Shown: positions 33,565-42,962 of the stretch, piece by piece
How the letters are laid out: every line of letters starts with the position of its first letter
Position numbering within the stretch: the stretch's first letter is position 1
DNA from: JAJFUI01 sp039698035
GTDB taxonomy: Bacteria; Planctomycetota; Planctomycetia; Pirellulales; Thermoguttaceae
DNA length: 64,000 nucleotides
Assembly: GCA_039698035.1 (NCBI GenBank)
Contig: JBDKSW010000011.1
Span: 1 to 64,000 of the forward strand
Reading direction: 5' to 3'
Translations under genes and position numbers: made by a program
The notes under the pieces: generated by a model
Database searches by the model: none
Told to the model about the DNA's origin: nothing
The model's input: the letters and a program-made list of their open reading frames with translations, nothing else

Positions 33565-34971
33565 TCAGAGCCCGTACTCTTTGATCTTGCGATAGAGCGT
33601 CCGCTCGCCGATGCCGAGCGTTCGAGCGGCTTCCTCGCGATTGCCACCGGCCAGCCGAAGCGTCTCGGTGATGAACAATCGCTCGATGTCACCCAACGGC
33701 TTGCCGACGAGCATGGCCAGCGAAGCGGACCCGGCATCGCCGGCGACTTGCTCGGGCGAACCGGCCAGTTCCTCCGGCAGATCATCGAGGTCCAGCAGTC
33801 CATCGTAATCGACGACCACCATGCTTTCGACGACATTGCGGAGCTGGCGGACGTTGCCAGGCCAATCGAACGCAAACAGCTTTCGCCGGGCGGCCGGCGA
33901 CATGCCTTTGATCTGCTTGCCGTGCTGCGAGGCAAAGTGCCGAATGAAGTAGTCAATCAGGATCGGAATGTCCTGACTCCGCTGACGGAGCGTTGGCAGT
34001 CGAATCGTGACGACCTTGAGCCGATGATACAGGTCGCTCCGGAACGTGCCAGCCGCGATGGCTTCTTCCAGGTCGCGGTTCGTGGCCGATAGGATGCGAA
34101 CGTTCACCTTGATCGGCGTGTTTGAGCCGACGCGCGTGATTTCGCCGTTTTCCAGCACGCGGAGAAGCTTGATCTGCGTGGCCAGCGGCATGTCGCCGAC
34201 TTCGTCAAGGAACATCGCGCCGCCGTGGGCGTACTCGAACTTGCCGATCCGATCCGCCGACGCATCGGTGAACGCGCCTTTGACGTGGCCAAACAATTCG
34301 CTCTCGAGAATGTTCTCGCTCAGGGCGGCGCAGTTCAGCGCGACGAATGGCTTGTTCTTCCGTGGGCTGTTCTGGTGAATCGCCTGGGCCACGAGTTCCT
34401 TGCCAGTCCCCGTCTCGCCTTGGATCAAGACGCTGGCGTCGGTCGGGGCGATGCGCTTCAGCCGACCGATCACGTCGCGCATTTGTGGGCTGTCGCCGAT
34501 GACGCCCTCGAAGCCAAACCGCTCGTCAAGCCGGCGTTTCAGTTCGAGGTTCGTCCGTTTCAGCCGCGAGCTTTCGGCTGCCTTTTCGGTGCTCGCGCGA
34601 AGCTGGGCGATGTCGAGCGGTTTCAGCAAATAGTTGAACGCGCCGCGTCGCATGGCCTCGACGGCCGAGGGCACCGTGCCGTGGCCGGTCATCAGAATGA
34701 CCTCGGCGTCCGGCTGGTCTTCCTTCGATCGTTCGAGGATGCCCAGCCCGTCGATGTCGTTCATCACCAGGTCGGTAATCACCACGTCGAAGGGGACGGA
34801 CTCAATGAGCCCTCTCCCTTCGTTGCCCGACGTGGCCACGCGGCAGTGAAAGCCGACCCGTTCGAGTCCCTCGGCGACGGTCTCGGCGTGCGCCTGGTCG
34901 TTGTCGACGATCAGCACCTCGGCGGGTGGGTCAAACGGGTGTGCCGGCGGCTTTTTCTCGGTCGCGCTCAT
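33565..34971 (-). CDS. NtrC-family sigma-54-dependent response regulator
   Basis: A 468-residue activator that drives sigma-54 RNA polymerase with ATP. Receiver domain (~15-130) with phosphoacceptor Asp67 in VVITDLVMND and Lys in LLKPLD; AAA+ domain (~150-385) with Walker A GETGTGKE, Walker B region MFLDEVGDMP and sensor R-fingers; Fis-type DNA-binding helices at the end (GNREEAARTLGIGERTLYRK). The loop that touches sigma-54 usually reads GAFTGA; here it is GAFTDA. Start ATG 34971 gives the usual N-terminus; the larger frame running to 36831 crosses the next gene and is rejected. No kinase is next to it, so the partner is elsewhere. Confidence 0.92.
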   Translation of the reverse strand: MSATEKKPPAHPFDPPAEVLIVDNDQAHAETVAEGLERVGFHCRVATSGNEGRGLIESVPFDVVITDLVMNDIDGLGILERSKEDQPDAEVILMTGHGTVPSAVEAMRRGAFNYLLKPLDIAQLRASTEKAAESSRLKRTNLELKRRLDERFGFEGVIGDSPQMRDVIGRLKRIAPTDASVLIQGETGTGKELVAQAIHQNSPRKNKPFVALNCAALSENILESELFGHVKGAFTDASADRIGKFEYAHGGAMFLDEVGDMPLATQIKLLRVLENGEITRVGSNTPIKVNVRILSATNRDLEEAIAAGTFRSDLYHRLKVVTIRLPTLRQRSQDIPILIDYFIRHFASQHGKQIKGMSPAARRKLFAFDWPGNVRQLRNVVESMVVVDYDGLLDLDDLPEELAGSPEQVAGDAGSASLAMLVGKPLGDIERLFITETLRLAGGNREEAARTLGIGERTLYRKIKEYGL

Positions 34972-35133
34972 GGGAAATATCATAGAGCGGGGTTTAAGGA
35001 CTGGGTAGTGGGTGGTGATTCCACCCTGGAAAGTCGGCCATTTTAGGCTATGATTGACCGTTGCTGTGATCGAACCGATTCCGGTCCGCGAACGCACGAA
35101 ACCCCTCTTATTGGAACGCCTAGGAACCCTCCG

Positions 35134-36780
35134 ATGTCCAGCTATTCCGCCAGCCCGTCGGGCGAACAGTTTCCGCTGCCAGTTGAAGCCGATTACGCGA
35201 AAGAGTTGGCCCGGTTGACCACACTGGCCGATCAGGCCAAACGGGATGGGAAGGAGGTCGTCGTGGTCATGGGCGTTGGCTTTGTCGGGGCCGTGATGGC
35301 CGCGATCATCGCCGACACGGTGGACAAGAAAACCGGCAAACCCAGCAAATTCGTCATTGGTTGCCAGCGTCCTAGCCCACGAAGCTTTTGGAAAATCCCG
35401 CTTCTGAATCGGGGCGAGTCGCCGGTCAAGGCCGAGGACCCGGAAGTCGATCCGATGATTGCCCGGTGTGTCAACGAGAAGAAGACGCTGGTCGCCACGT
35501 TCAACAGCGACTGTCTCGGGCTGGCCGATTGCGTTGTGGTCGACGTGCAGTGCGACTACACCAAGCACGACCTCGGGAACATGCGGACCGGCGAAGCCGA
35601 AATGAGCGCGCTCGAGGCCACGATGCGGACGATCGGCGAGAAGGTGCAGCCGAACTGCCTCACGCTGATCGAGACGACCGTCGCCCCCGGGACGACCGAG
35701 TTCGTCGCCTGGCCGATCATGAAAAAGGCCTTCGCCGCTCGCGGAATTTCCAGCGATCCGCTGCTGTCGCACAGCTTCGAGCGCGTGATGCCGGGCCGTG
35801 AGTACGTATCCTCGATCCGCGACTTCTGGCGTGTCTGCTCTGGATGCAACGCCGAGGCGCGCAAGCGGGTCGAGAAGTTCCTCCGCGAGGTCTTGAACAC
35901 CGAAAAGTTCCCGCTCACTGTGATGGATCGGCCCATCGAGTCGGAAACCACAAAGATCGTCGAGAACTCTTACCGGGCAACCATCCTGGCGTTCCTGAAC
36001 GAGTGGAGCCTGTTCTCCGAGCGAAACGGCGTGGACCTGATGAAGGTCATCAAGGCGATCAAGATGCGCCCGACGCACAACAACATGATCTTCCCGGGTC
36101 CCGGCATCGGCGGCTACTGCTTGCCGAAGGACGGCGGCCTCGGCTACTGGGCCTACAAGCACATCCTGGGTTTCGAGGACGGCGACCAGGTGTTCAAAAT
36201 GAGCACGACGGCCATCGACGTCAACGACACGCGAGCGCTGCACGTGGCCGAACTGACCCGCGACGCCCTGCGGAACATGGGCCGTTACATCGCCGGGGCC
36301 GACGTGCTCATCTGCGGCGCCAGCTATCGCCAAGACGTGGGCGACACCCGCTACAGCGGCTCCGAGTTGCTGTTGCGAAAACTGACCGAGATGGGCGCCG
36401 AGATGCGCGTCCATGATCCGTACGTCGACCACTGGTACGAACTGGAGTCGCAAGACACCTACCCCGCGCCGGGACACTCGTGGGCTCGCTTCTTCCGCAA
36501 CCAGGATAGCCTCACAAAGATTCGCGTGCAGAAGGACATGGCCGCCGCGATGAAGAACGTCGAGGCGCTCATCCTGGCCGTTCCGCACGAGCAGTACCTC
36601 GAACTCGATCCCGAGCAAATCGTTCGTTGGGCCGGCAAACCGTTGGCTATCGTCGATTGCTTCGGCATCCTTTCCGACGAGAACATCCGCCGGTACTTCG
36701 AGCTCGGCTGCGAAGTGAAAGCCCTCGGCCGCGGCCACATTCAGCGGATCAAGGAGCAGGTCCGGCAGCGGCAGGCGTAA
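35134..36780 (+). CDS. UDP-glucose/GDP-mannose dehydrogenase family
   Basis: A 548-residue NAD-dependent sugar-nucleotide dehydrogenase that makes UDP-uronic acids or similar for polysaccharides. The N-terminal Rossmann fold is present but the glycine loop reads MGVGFVGAVMA, close to the family GxGYVG. The middle has the catalytic motif PGIGGYCLPKDGG with the active-site Cys, and SFERVMPGREY before it. The C-terminal domain has GASYRQDVGDTRYS, corresponding to the usual GxxxKxxxxDxRxS with Arg replacing Lys, and ends in the UDP-binding tail. It is longer than most (about 440) because of N-terminal and loop extensions. Start ATG 35134. Convergent with a glycosyltransferase gene. Confidence 0.88.
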   Translation: MSSYSASPSGEQFPLPVEADYAKELARLTTLADQAKRDGKEVVVVMGVGFVGAVMAAIIADTVDKKTGKPSKFVIGCQRPSPRSFWKIPLLNRGESPVKAEDPEVDPMIARCVNEKKTLVATFNSDCLGLADCVVVDVQCDYTKHDLGNMRTGEAEMSALEATMRTIGEKVQPNCLTLIETTVAPGTTEFVAWPIMKKAFAARGISSDPLLSHSFERVMPGREYVSSIRDFWRVCSGCNAEARKRVEKFLREVLNTEKFPLTVMDRPIESETTKIVENSYRATILAFLNEWSLFSERNGVDLMKVIKAIKMRPTHNNMIFPGPGIGGYCLPKDGGLGYWAYKHILGFEDGDQVFKMSTTAIDVNDTRALHVAELTRDALRNMGRYIAGADVLICGASYRQDVGDTRYSGSELLLRKLTEMGAEMRVHDPYVDHWYELESQDTYPAPGHSWARFFRNQDSLTKIRVQKDMAAAMKNVEALILAVPHEQYLELDPEQIVRWAGKPLAIVDCFGILSDENIRRYFELGCEVKALGRGHIQRIKEQVRQRQA

Positions 36781-36886
36781 GCCGAGCGGTCGGAGTCCCG
36801 AGCATGAAGACCCGCTGGGCGCGGCGTCCAAGCTGCGACACGCGCCCGTGAGACAATCGAGTCTTCCGGCGTTTCCGCTTCAGCCG

Positions 36887-38260
36887 TCACACGCTTTGCT
36901 GGACCGCCTGCGTCGCAAGCGGTCTCCGCCAGAAAACGACACTGGCCGCGGCCAAGGCGATGACCGGCATTGCCGGCGCACGCATCCGCATGTCGGTCCA
37001 GTACAGCACGTGCGCGGCCATGAGCGACGCCACGAGAAGTCCGCCCCAGAGCCAAGTCGAAGGCGTGGGGGCCCACGCTCGACACGCGAGCCGTGCTAAA
37101 AACAGGATCGCCAGCGTTAGTTCCACGCCATACCACGCGGCTACGGTCCAACGCGAAAGCCGGCCCACCGACGATTCATTCTCGGCAACCTGATGCGGCA
37201 GCGGCGACCAGAATCGGCCAAGCCGCACAAAGCAGGCGCGGACGAACGTGCCCGGTTCGGCGCGAATCGTCTGCCATGCCTCTGCATACGCCAACCGATC
37301 GGCTTGCAGCTCGTCCGCCGGCTTTCGGGCGTCCCACGCCGCGTTGAAGCGGTCGGCCCTCCAGACGCTCCCCCAAGGGGCCGAGCGAAGCCACTCATAA
37401 AACTCCGGGTTGTTGGCCAACAGCAGCGTGTAGCCTCCGTGGGTCGTCGTGACCACTGGCCGACCGAACTGCCACTGGTTGCGAATCGCCCAAGGACTGA
37501 TGACGATCGCGGCGCCCAAAGCAAACGGTGCGAGACCATAGCCGACGGCGAACAGATGCCGATGGCATGGCCCTTCGGCTGCTCCGATGGCTGTCAATCG
37601 CCGGCGATTGGCAGCAGCGAGTGCAACCCCGGCGGCCACGGCCCAAAGCAGCAGCGACGGGCGACACAACGCGGCCAGTCCCAAGACGACTCCGGCCAGC
37701 GCGGCTCGCATGCCGACCGCTCGACCATCGGCGCGGCCGGCCCATGTCAGGGCCCAGAGACCGGCCGTGGTCAAGAAGGTTGCCAGCGTCTCGGTCATCA
37801 GTTGCGTCGACCACCGCAGAAGAATGGGATCGCAAGTCACCAGCAACGCGGCAAGGGCCGCCACGCGGCGGTCGCCCGTCCAAGAGCGGCCCAACCTCCA
37901 CGCGAGGGCGACCGTGCCCAGGCCGAGCCCCAGGTGCAGAAGGCCGACCATCAGATGCTCGGGAAGTCCAGTAGCCATGCAGCCAGCCAGCAGCAGCGGG
38001 TACAGCGGGGGGCGGTAGGCCGTGGGCACACGCTCCCCCTGGCCATCTCGCAGGGGGCGTGGGGACGGGACATCGTTGCTGAATGTGCCGTGCCGCACCA
38101 GGTTGCTCGCCAATTGCCGATAGCCGTCCGTATCGAGGCGGAAGGCGTCACGCGTGGCGAGCAATGCCCCGCCCCGAACCACGAACGACAGAGCGAGAAC
38201 CGCGAGCAGCGCAACGCGGAAACGCGGAGAGCACGGTGCGGAAGATGATGAATCAGGCAT
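36887..38260 (-). CDS. GT39/ArnT-like membrane glycosyltransferase
   Basis: A 457-residue membrane protein with about ten helices. Helix 1 (~residues 15-32) is followed by the first loop RLDTDGYRQLASNLVRHGTFS and YRPPLYPLLLAG, which is the typical Asp-containing pattern of GT-C enzymes that use polyprenyl-phosphate sugars (PMT_2 or ArnT type). WAIRNQWQFGRPVVTTTHGGYTLLLANNPEFYEW is the conserved periplasmic loop of such proteins. Start ATG 38260 gives a normal N-terminus; the larger frame to 38374 is rejected. It may transfer a sugar in envelope glycan synthesis together with the nearby dehydrogenase, which is only a positional hint. Confidence 0.8.
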   Translation of the reverse strand: MPDSSSSAPCSPRFRVALLAVLALSFVVRGGALLATRDAFRLDTDGYRQLASNLVRHGTFSNDVPSPRPLRDGQGERVPTAYRPPLYPLLLAGCMATGLPEHLMVGLLHLGLGLGTVALAWRLGRSWTGDRRVAALAALLVTCDPILLRWSTQLMTETLATFLTTAGLWALTWAGRADGRAVGMRAALAGVVLGLAALCRPSLLLWAVAAGVALAAANRRRLTAIGAAEGPCHRHLFAVGYGLAPFALGAAIVISPWAIRNQWQFGRPVVTTTHGGYTLLLANNPEFYEWLRSAPWGSVWRADRFNAAWDARKPADELQADRLAYAEAWQTIRAEPGTFVRACFVRLGRFWSPLPHQVAENESSVGRLSRWTVAAWYGVELTLAILFLARLACRAWAPTPSTWLWGGLLVASLMAAHVLYWTDMRMRAPAMPVIALAAASVVFWRRPLATQAVQQSV

Positions 38261-38301
38261 GGCCGTGGGAGTGGAACCGCCTCTGCGCCCCAACCGATCC
38301 G

Positions 38302-40671
38302 CTACTGTTGCAACGAATACAGGACAACGTTCAGCCCGATCCGCGCGGCGTCCTCGCGGACGTAACCCCGACACTCGAGTGAATTATGTTTCTCCAGGGC
38401 GCAGCTCAGGTCGAACGGCGAAAAAATCACGCCCCAGTGATCGCCGAACTTGATGCCTTCCAGCGCGGGCGGAACCTTGCGAATGGCGTCCCTCAGCGGT
38501 GCACCGGCCCCGGCGGCCTCGGGATCGCGACGCGAGACGACCCGCAGATCGGAACCGCCGTACCTCGTGCTCCACAGTGGATCGTCGGCCGGAATCGGCT
38601 CAAGCTTGCGGTCAGGGAAAATGGCCGCCATCTCCCGCCGGAACGAGTCGGTGAATGCGCGGCTCGCGCAGATCGAGTCGGCCATCAGCATGCCGCCGCG
38701 CTCGACGTACTGACGCAAGCGTGCTCGCTCCATGTCGGTCAAATGGAAGTTGGTCCGGCCGTGCATGAACGCCAGGTGATAGTCGAACAAGGCCTCGTCG
38801 GTCAGGTCGAGCGGCTCTTGACGGACCCGCGTGCGGATTTTCAGCTCTTTGGCCGCCGCATCCATCAGGTTGCCGACCGCCCGTGGCGCCGCGTTGCATC
38901 CGCCGGGATGCCGTAGCGTGGCCACGTAGAGCTTGCCCCGCTCAATACGATCGCCGGGCCGCCGCGACACGTTGACCTGGAAGTTCGCCTCCTTGGTCTT
39001 CAACTCGCGGTTCGTCGCGTAGGCGAGCACGTTGGCCCCAAGCCCCAGTCCGGCGTCGATCTGATCCTGCACCGTGCGGCTGTGGTTGTCCTCGCGGCCC
39101 GGCCGTGAGAGGTCCCAAAGGCAACTGAGGCCAGGCCGCGAGCCATCGAGCGGGACGTAAATCACGGTGGTCCGACAGCCCGACTCGATACCCCAAACCG
39201 GTCGCATCTGCCGGGCGTCAATCTTTTCATCGGCGTACCAGATCGGGTGTTCGGGTTCGAGAAGCCGCAATCGATACTCCGGTTCGGGAAAGACGAGCTG
39301 CATCAGCTCGCGGAAGCCTCGGTCAAAGCCGGCCTCGCCGCAGTAGCCCTCGGCGAACAAGAAGCCGCCGCGGTCCAAATAATCCCGAACCTTCTGCGCA
39401 AGCTCCCGTCGCTCGATGGCATTCTCTGGCAGGGGGCTGCGACTGCCGCAGTAGTAAAGCACGGGCGTTTGCAGCATGTCCTCGACGGTCGCCCGGCGAA
39501 GATCGACCACCTGCCAGGTCATGTCAAACCGCCATCGCGATTCGACGTGGCGCGTCAGGTTGGCCACATCGCTCCGGTGGCGATTCCAATCGTCATCCTC
39601 GCCGTGCTGGACTTTGCCCAGCAGCACGGGCCAGCGGCCTTTCGACAGGAACAGCAGCGCGAGGCTCGTTCCCACCAACGGCTCGCTCTCGCCCAAGCCG
39701 GCGCCGGCCCAGAAGCCTGACAGGCCATCTTGCTGGCGGATCAGCCAGTCGGCCCCTTCACGATACCAGTCCGCGCGCGCGACGCCGCCAGCTCGCGCAG
39801 GCAAGGGGATGAACCGCCGCGCGGTAAGTCGCCCCGCCCGCTCGAGCCCGTAAAGGTAATAGAGCGCCCAGGTCGCGCCGGCGACCGGGTTGTGGCTGAC
39901 CGAAAAATGCTGGCCGAGCCACTGGATGCCGCGGTCGATGCGGGTTTCTTCGCCGGCCTGGTTGGCCCGACAGCAATCGATCCGATCTCCGACAACGCGG
40001 GCATCGCTCGCCTGAACGCGATCGGACGCGATCACCAGGGACGAGATGCCGGCGCAGGTCATGCTGCCCGTGCCAGGGGCGCCCCGTTTGTATCCCCACG
40101 AGCCATCGACATGCTGAAAATCCTCCCAATGCCGCTGAGCCAGTTTCCAAGTGCGGGCGCTGCTCGGCACGCCGCTCCGCTCGGCCTCGTAAAGGGCCAG
40201 CAGCGCAAACTGCGAGTTCGAGTTGTCGCCGTCGCCGAGACCCGGATAGGTCCACGCGCCCTTGTAGTCGCCGTCGGCGATCTGCGTGCTCTGCAACCAC
40301 TTCACGTTGCGCTCGATCAGCGAGCGGTCGCGGGTGGGCGTCGCCCGGGCGAACACCATCGTCTGCAAGGCGACGACGTAGGTCCGCTCCAGCTTGATTT
40401 GACGCAGGTGCGCCAGCGACTTCTGCATCAATGGGTCGTCCGGCTCAACGCCGACGTTCAGCAGGGCCAACGTGCATAGGGCGCTGATTCCGCCGGGCAT
40501 GCCGATCATGTCAGGCCAAGAGCCGTCCGCCCGCTGCTGCCGCTTCAGATAGCCGGCGCCGCGGTCGATGGCTTTTCGGACCTGTTCGGCGGTAACTTCC
40601 GCCCGCACAGCCCCTACAAACAGCCCGACCAGCACCGTGGCGAGCGCGGCGGCAGCCACCAAACGCTTCAT
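38302..40671 (-). CDS. DUF4159 and terpene-cyclase-like toroid protein
   Basis: A 789-residue exported protein with signal peptide (MKRLVAAAALATVLVGLFVGAVRA). The N-terminal half has several QQRADGSWP, YKGAWTYPG and HVDGSWGY repeats of the alpha/alpha-toroid found in squalene/oxidosqualene cyclase and prenyltransferase families, but the cyclase DxDD acid is not seen, so it is probably a binding fold. The C-terminal half holds two DUF4159 domains (VLYYCGSRSP...LDRGGFLFAEGYCG and YHLAFMHGRTNF...VERGGMLMADSIC). The same protein is usually found beside MoxR-DUF58-BatA genes in planctomycetes, here divergently. Start ATG 40671. Confidence 0.85.
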   Translation of the reverse strand: MKRLVAAAALATVLVGLFVGAVRAEVTAEQVRKAIDRGAGYLKRQQRADGSWPDMIGMPGGISALCTLALLNVGVEPDDPLMQKSLAHLRQIKLERTYVVALQTMVFARATPTRDRSLIERNVKWLQSTQIADGDYKGAWTYPGLGDGDNSNSQFALLALYEAERSGVPSSARTWKLAQRHWEDFQHVDGSWGYKRGAPGTGSMTCAGISSLVIASDRVQASDARVVGDRIDCCRANQAGEETRIDRGIQWLGQHFSVSHNPVAGATWALYYLYGLERAGRLTARRFIPLPARAGGVARADWYREGADWLIRQQDGLSGFWAGAGLGESEPLVGTSLALLFLSKGRWPVLLGKVQHGEDDDWNRHRSDVANLTRHVESRWRFDMTWQVVDLRRATVEDMLQTPVLYYCGSRSPLPENAIERRELAQKVRDYLDRGGFLFAEGYCGEAGFDRGFRELMQLVFPEPEYRLRLLEPEHPIWYADEKIDARQMRPVWGIESGCRTTVIYVPLDGSRPGLSCLWDLSRPGREDNHSRTVQDQIDAGLGLGANVLAYATNRELKTKEANFQVNVSRRPGDRIERGKLYVATLRHPGGCNAAPRAVGNLMDAAAKELKIRTRVRQEPLDLTDEALFDYHLAFMHGRTNFHLTDMERARLRQYVERGGMLMADSICASRAFTDSFRREMAAIFPDRKLEPIPADDPLWSTRYGGSDLRVVSRRDPEAAGAGAPLRDAIRKVPPALEGIKFGDHWGVIFSPFDLSCALEKHNSLECRGYVREDAARIGLNVVLYSLQQ

Positions 40672-40725
40672 GCGAGGACTCCCACCGTCGGACGACCGAA
40701 AACAATGGAACACAGGACCATAAGT

Positions 40726-40754
40726 ATCTTAGATTTAAGAGGTTAACGCGGCAA
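40726..40754 (-). promoter_or_regulatory. Promoter candidate for the DUF4159 gene
   Basis: On the minus strand TTGCCG (40749-40754 complement) and TAAGAT (40726-40731 complement) are exactly 17 bp apart, 55 bp before the ATG. Confidence 0.5.
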
Positions 40755-40782
40755 CTGGTCTCGACAACGGATCGGGCCGGTT

Positions 40783-40810
40783 TTGCCGAGCACCTGTAGA
40801 ATGATACCAT
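40783..40810 (+). promoter_or_regulatory. Promoter candidate for the moxR operon
   Basis: TTGCCG (40783-40788) and TACCAT (40805-40810) are 16 bp apart. The -10 overlaps the inverted repeat TACCA-T-TGGTA (40805-40815), a possible operator. If transcription starts near 40817 the TTG at 40828 has a short leader, which leaves the downstream ATG at 40876 possible. Confidence 0.4.
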
Positions 40811-40827
40811 TGGTAACCGGGAGATGA

Positions 40828-41898
40828 TTGACGATCCCGGATGAACCCCCACCGCCCTCTGACCTTCAAACCTCGATGCCCCCCGTGAAACCACGCAACC
40901 TCGGCGACGTGCTTCAAGAGTTCAGCCAGCACCGACGGCTGATGCAGGAAGAACTGCAGAAAGTGATTGTCGGCCAGGCGGACGTCATTGAACAGATGTT
41001 CGCCGCCATTTTCACGCGCGGCCACTGCTTGCTGGTGGGCGTGCCAGGCCTGGCGAAGACATTGCTGGTCAGCACGCTGGCCCGAATCCTCGATATCCAG
41101 TTCAAGCGCATTCAGTTCACGCCCGACCTGATGCCGTCCGACATCACCGGGACCAACGTCTTGGAAGAGGACGATCGCGGGCGACGCGACTTCCGTTTCG
41201 TCGAAGGGCCCGTGTTCACCAACATTCTGCTGGCGGACGAAATCAACCGAACGCCGCCGAAGACACAGGCCGCACTGCTTCAGGCGATGCAAGAGCGCGA
41301 GGTGACCGTTGGCCAGCAGACCTACTCGCTGCCCGACCCGTTCTTCACGATCGCCACGCAGAACCCGATCGAGCAGGAAGGGACCTATCCGCTGCCCGAA
41401 GCCCAGCTAGACCGCTTCATGTTCAACATCAAGGTCGATTATCCGTCGGCCGACGAAGAACAGCGCATCCTGGCCTCGACCACCCGCGGCGAGCGGCCCG
41501 AGGTCCGCAAGGTGCTCTCGGGCAAGGCCATTCTGAGCGTGCAAAACCTCGTGGGCAAGGTAGCCGTCAGCGAATACATCGTGCAGTATGTGTCGCGATT
41601 GATCCGAGCGACGCGACCCAAGGATCCCTCCGCGCCAAAGTTCATCCAGGAGCTGGTCGATTGGGGCGCCGGGCCCCGAGCGGGCCAATTCCTAATTCAT
41701 GGCGGCAAGGCGATTGCGGCCATGGATGCCCGATTCTCGGTCTCCATCGAGGACGTGCAGAAGGTGGCGATCCCCGTCTTGCGTCACCGCGTCAGCACCA
41801 ACTTCCAGGCCCAGGCCGAGGGCCTGACGAACGAGGACCTGATCGAGCGCCTGATCCGCGAAACGCCGCCGCCCGTGATACCGAAGTATGAGAAGTAG
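40828..41898 (+). CDS. MoxR-type AAA+ ATPase
   Basis: A 356-residue AAA+ chaperone-like ATPase that works with von Willebrand A proteins to mature or insert metal or other ligands. Walker A is GVPGLAKT (~residues 69-76), with the MoxR-specific Ala-Lys-Thr; the QFTPDLMPSDITG block and Walker B LLADEINRTPPKTQAALLQAMQE (D-E-I-N-R) follow, then sensor 1 (TIATQNPIEQEGTYPLPEAQLDRF) and the lid. The first codon is TTG with CGGGAG upstream; an in-frame ATG at 40876 is an alternative. It heads an operon with DUF58, BatA-like and vWA proteins and lies opposite the DUF4159 gene. Confidence 0.92.
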   Translation: MTIPDEPPPPSDLQTSMPPVKPRNLGDVLQEFSQHRRLMQEELQKVIVGQADVIEQMFAAIFTRGHCLLVGVPGLAKTLLVSTLARILDIQFKRIQFTPDLMPSDITGTNVLEEDDRGRRDFRFVEGPVFTNILLADEINRTPPKTQAALLQAMQEREVTVGQQTYSLPDPFFTIATQNPIEQEGTYPLPEAQLDRFMFNIKVDYPSADEEQRILASTTRGERPEVRKVLSGKAILSVQNLVGKVAVSEYIVQYVSRLIRATRPKDPSAPKFIQELVDWGAGPRAGQFLIHGGKAIAAMDARFSVSIEDVQKVAIPVLRHRVSTNFQAQAEGLTNEDLIERLIRETPPPVIPKYEK

Positions 41899-41957
41899 GG
41901 GGACGAAGAGCAGGACGCGGCCCCCCCTCGTTCCACATCACGCGATCCCTCACCCAC

Positions 41958-42854
41958 ATGTCCACCGTTGAAAAATATCTGAAGCCGGAAGTGATCCGCC
42001 AGATCAAGCGGTTGGACCTGCGCGCGCAGTTCATCGTGAAGGGATTTCTGCACGGTCTGCACGCCAGCCCGTTCCACGGGTTTTCGGTCGAGTTCAGCGA
42101 GCACCGCAAATACACGCATGGCGACGACCCGAAGGACATCGACTGGCTCGTTTACGCCAAGACGGACAAGTATTACGTCAAGAAGTTCGAGGCCGAGACG
42201 AACATCACCGGTTACCTGGTGATGGACCTGAGCCGTTCGATGGCGTACACCTATCGGCAGGAGATGACCAAGTTCGACTATTCGATCTGCCTGGCCGCCG
42301 CGCTATGCTACTTGATGATCAACCAGCAGGATCCGGTCGGACTGTTGACGTTTGACAACACGATTCGCCACAGCCTGCGGCCCAAGGCCACGCGAAGGCA
42401 GATCGGCGACGTGCTCTCGCTCCTGGCCAACCTGAAGCCGGCGGGCGAGACCGACATTGCCCGCAGCCTGATCCAGGTGGCGGCCATGCTGCGCCACGCC
42501 AGCCTCGTCATGGTCTTTTCGGACCTGTTGACCGATGCCGGCCCAGTGCTCCAGGCCCTGTATCGGCTGCGACACGGCGGGCACGACGTCATCCTGTTCC
42601 ACGTCCTGGATGAAGCCGAGGTCGGCTTCCCGTTCAGCGGGATGGTCGAGTTGGAAGAGCCCGAGAGCCATGAGCGGCTCGCGCTCGATGCCGACGGTTT
42701 TCGCCGCTCCTACCTGGACGAAGTCGAATCGTTCCGCGAGCGTTATCGCCGCGAGTGTTTTCAGGCCGGCATCGACTATGTGCCGCTCGACACCAGCATG
42801 CATTTCGACCGCGCGCTGGGCGAGTATCTCATGCGAAGAAGCGAACGAGGGTAA
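41958..42854 (+). CDS. DUF58 family protein
   Basis: A 298-residue soluble protein partner of MoxR. It carries the DUF58 signature (GDDPKDIDWLVYAKTDKYYVKKFEAETN, about residues 52-80) and a vWA-like Rossmann half with LVMDLSRSMAYTY, where D-x-S-x-S forms a metal-ion-dependent adhesion site. Later blocks SLLANLKPAGETDIARSL and LVMVFSDLLTD fit the DUF58 fold. It starts 59 bp after the moxR stop in the same operon, so it is probably a substrate or partner of that ATPase. Cytoplasmic or membrane-peripheral location is inferred. Confidence 0.9.
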   Translation: MSTVEKYLKPEVIRQIKRLDLRAQFIVKGFLHGLHASPFHGFSVEFSEHRKYTHGDDPKDIDWLVYAKTDKYYVKKFEAETNITGYLVMDLSRSMAYTYRQEMTKFDYSICLAAALCYLMINQQDPVGLLTFDNTIRHSLRPKATRRQIGDVLSLLANLKPAGETDIARSLIQVAAMLRHASLVMVFSDLLTDAGPVLQALYRLRHGGHDVILFHVLDEAEVGFPFSGMVELEEPESHERLALDADGFRRSYLDEVESFRERYRRECFQAGIDYVPLDTSMHFDRALGEYLMRRSERG

Positions 42855-42879
42855 GGCAAAACAGACACTGCAGACTGAA

Positions 42880-42933
42880 GAATGCACAATGAACGATGAG
42901 GAGCGATTCCGACTCGCTATTCAGCTTGCATTC
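42880..42933. repeat. Nested inverted repeat between DUF58 and BatA-like genes
   Basis: GAATGCA (42880-42886) and TGCATTC (42927-42933) form the outer arms and AGCGA/TCGCT (42902-42906, 42914-42918) the inner hairpin. The TGCATTCTGCATTA phrase at its end resembles short intergenic repeats found in many planctomycetes. It lies inside an operon and could be a mobile relic or affect mRNA. Confidence 0.45.
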
Positions 42934-42962
42934 TGCATTACGCGGCGTACCCAACTGGCGTC

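Noticed and set aside
33565..36831. Long minus-strand frame of 1088 residues
   Set aside because: Only its last 468 residues are the response regulator; the rest is antisense to the UDP-sugar dehydrogenase. The ATG at 34971 is the real start.
37193..38248. Plus-strand frame of 351 residues over the glycosyltransferase gene
   Set aside because: Arg/Gln-rich shadow of a membrane protein with clear helices on the other strand.
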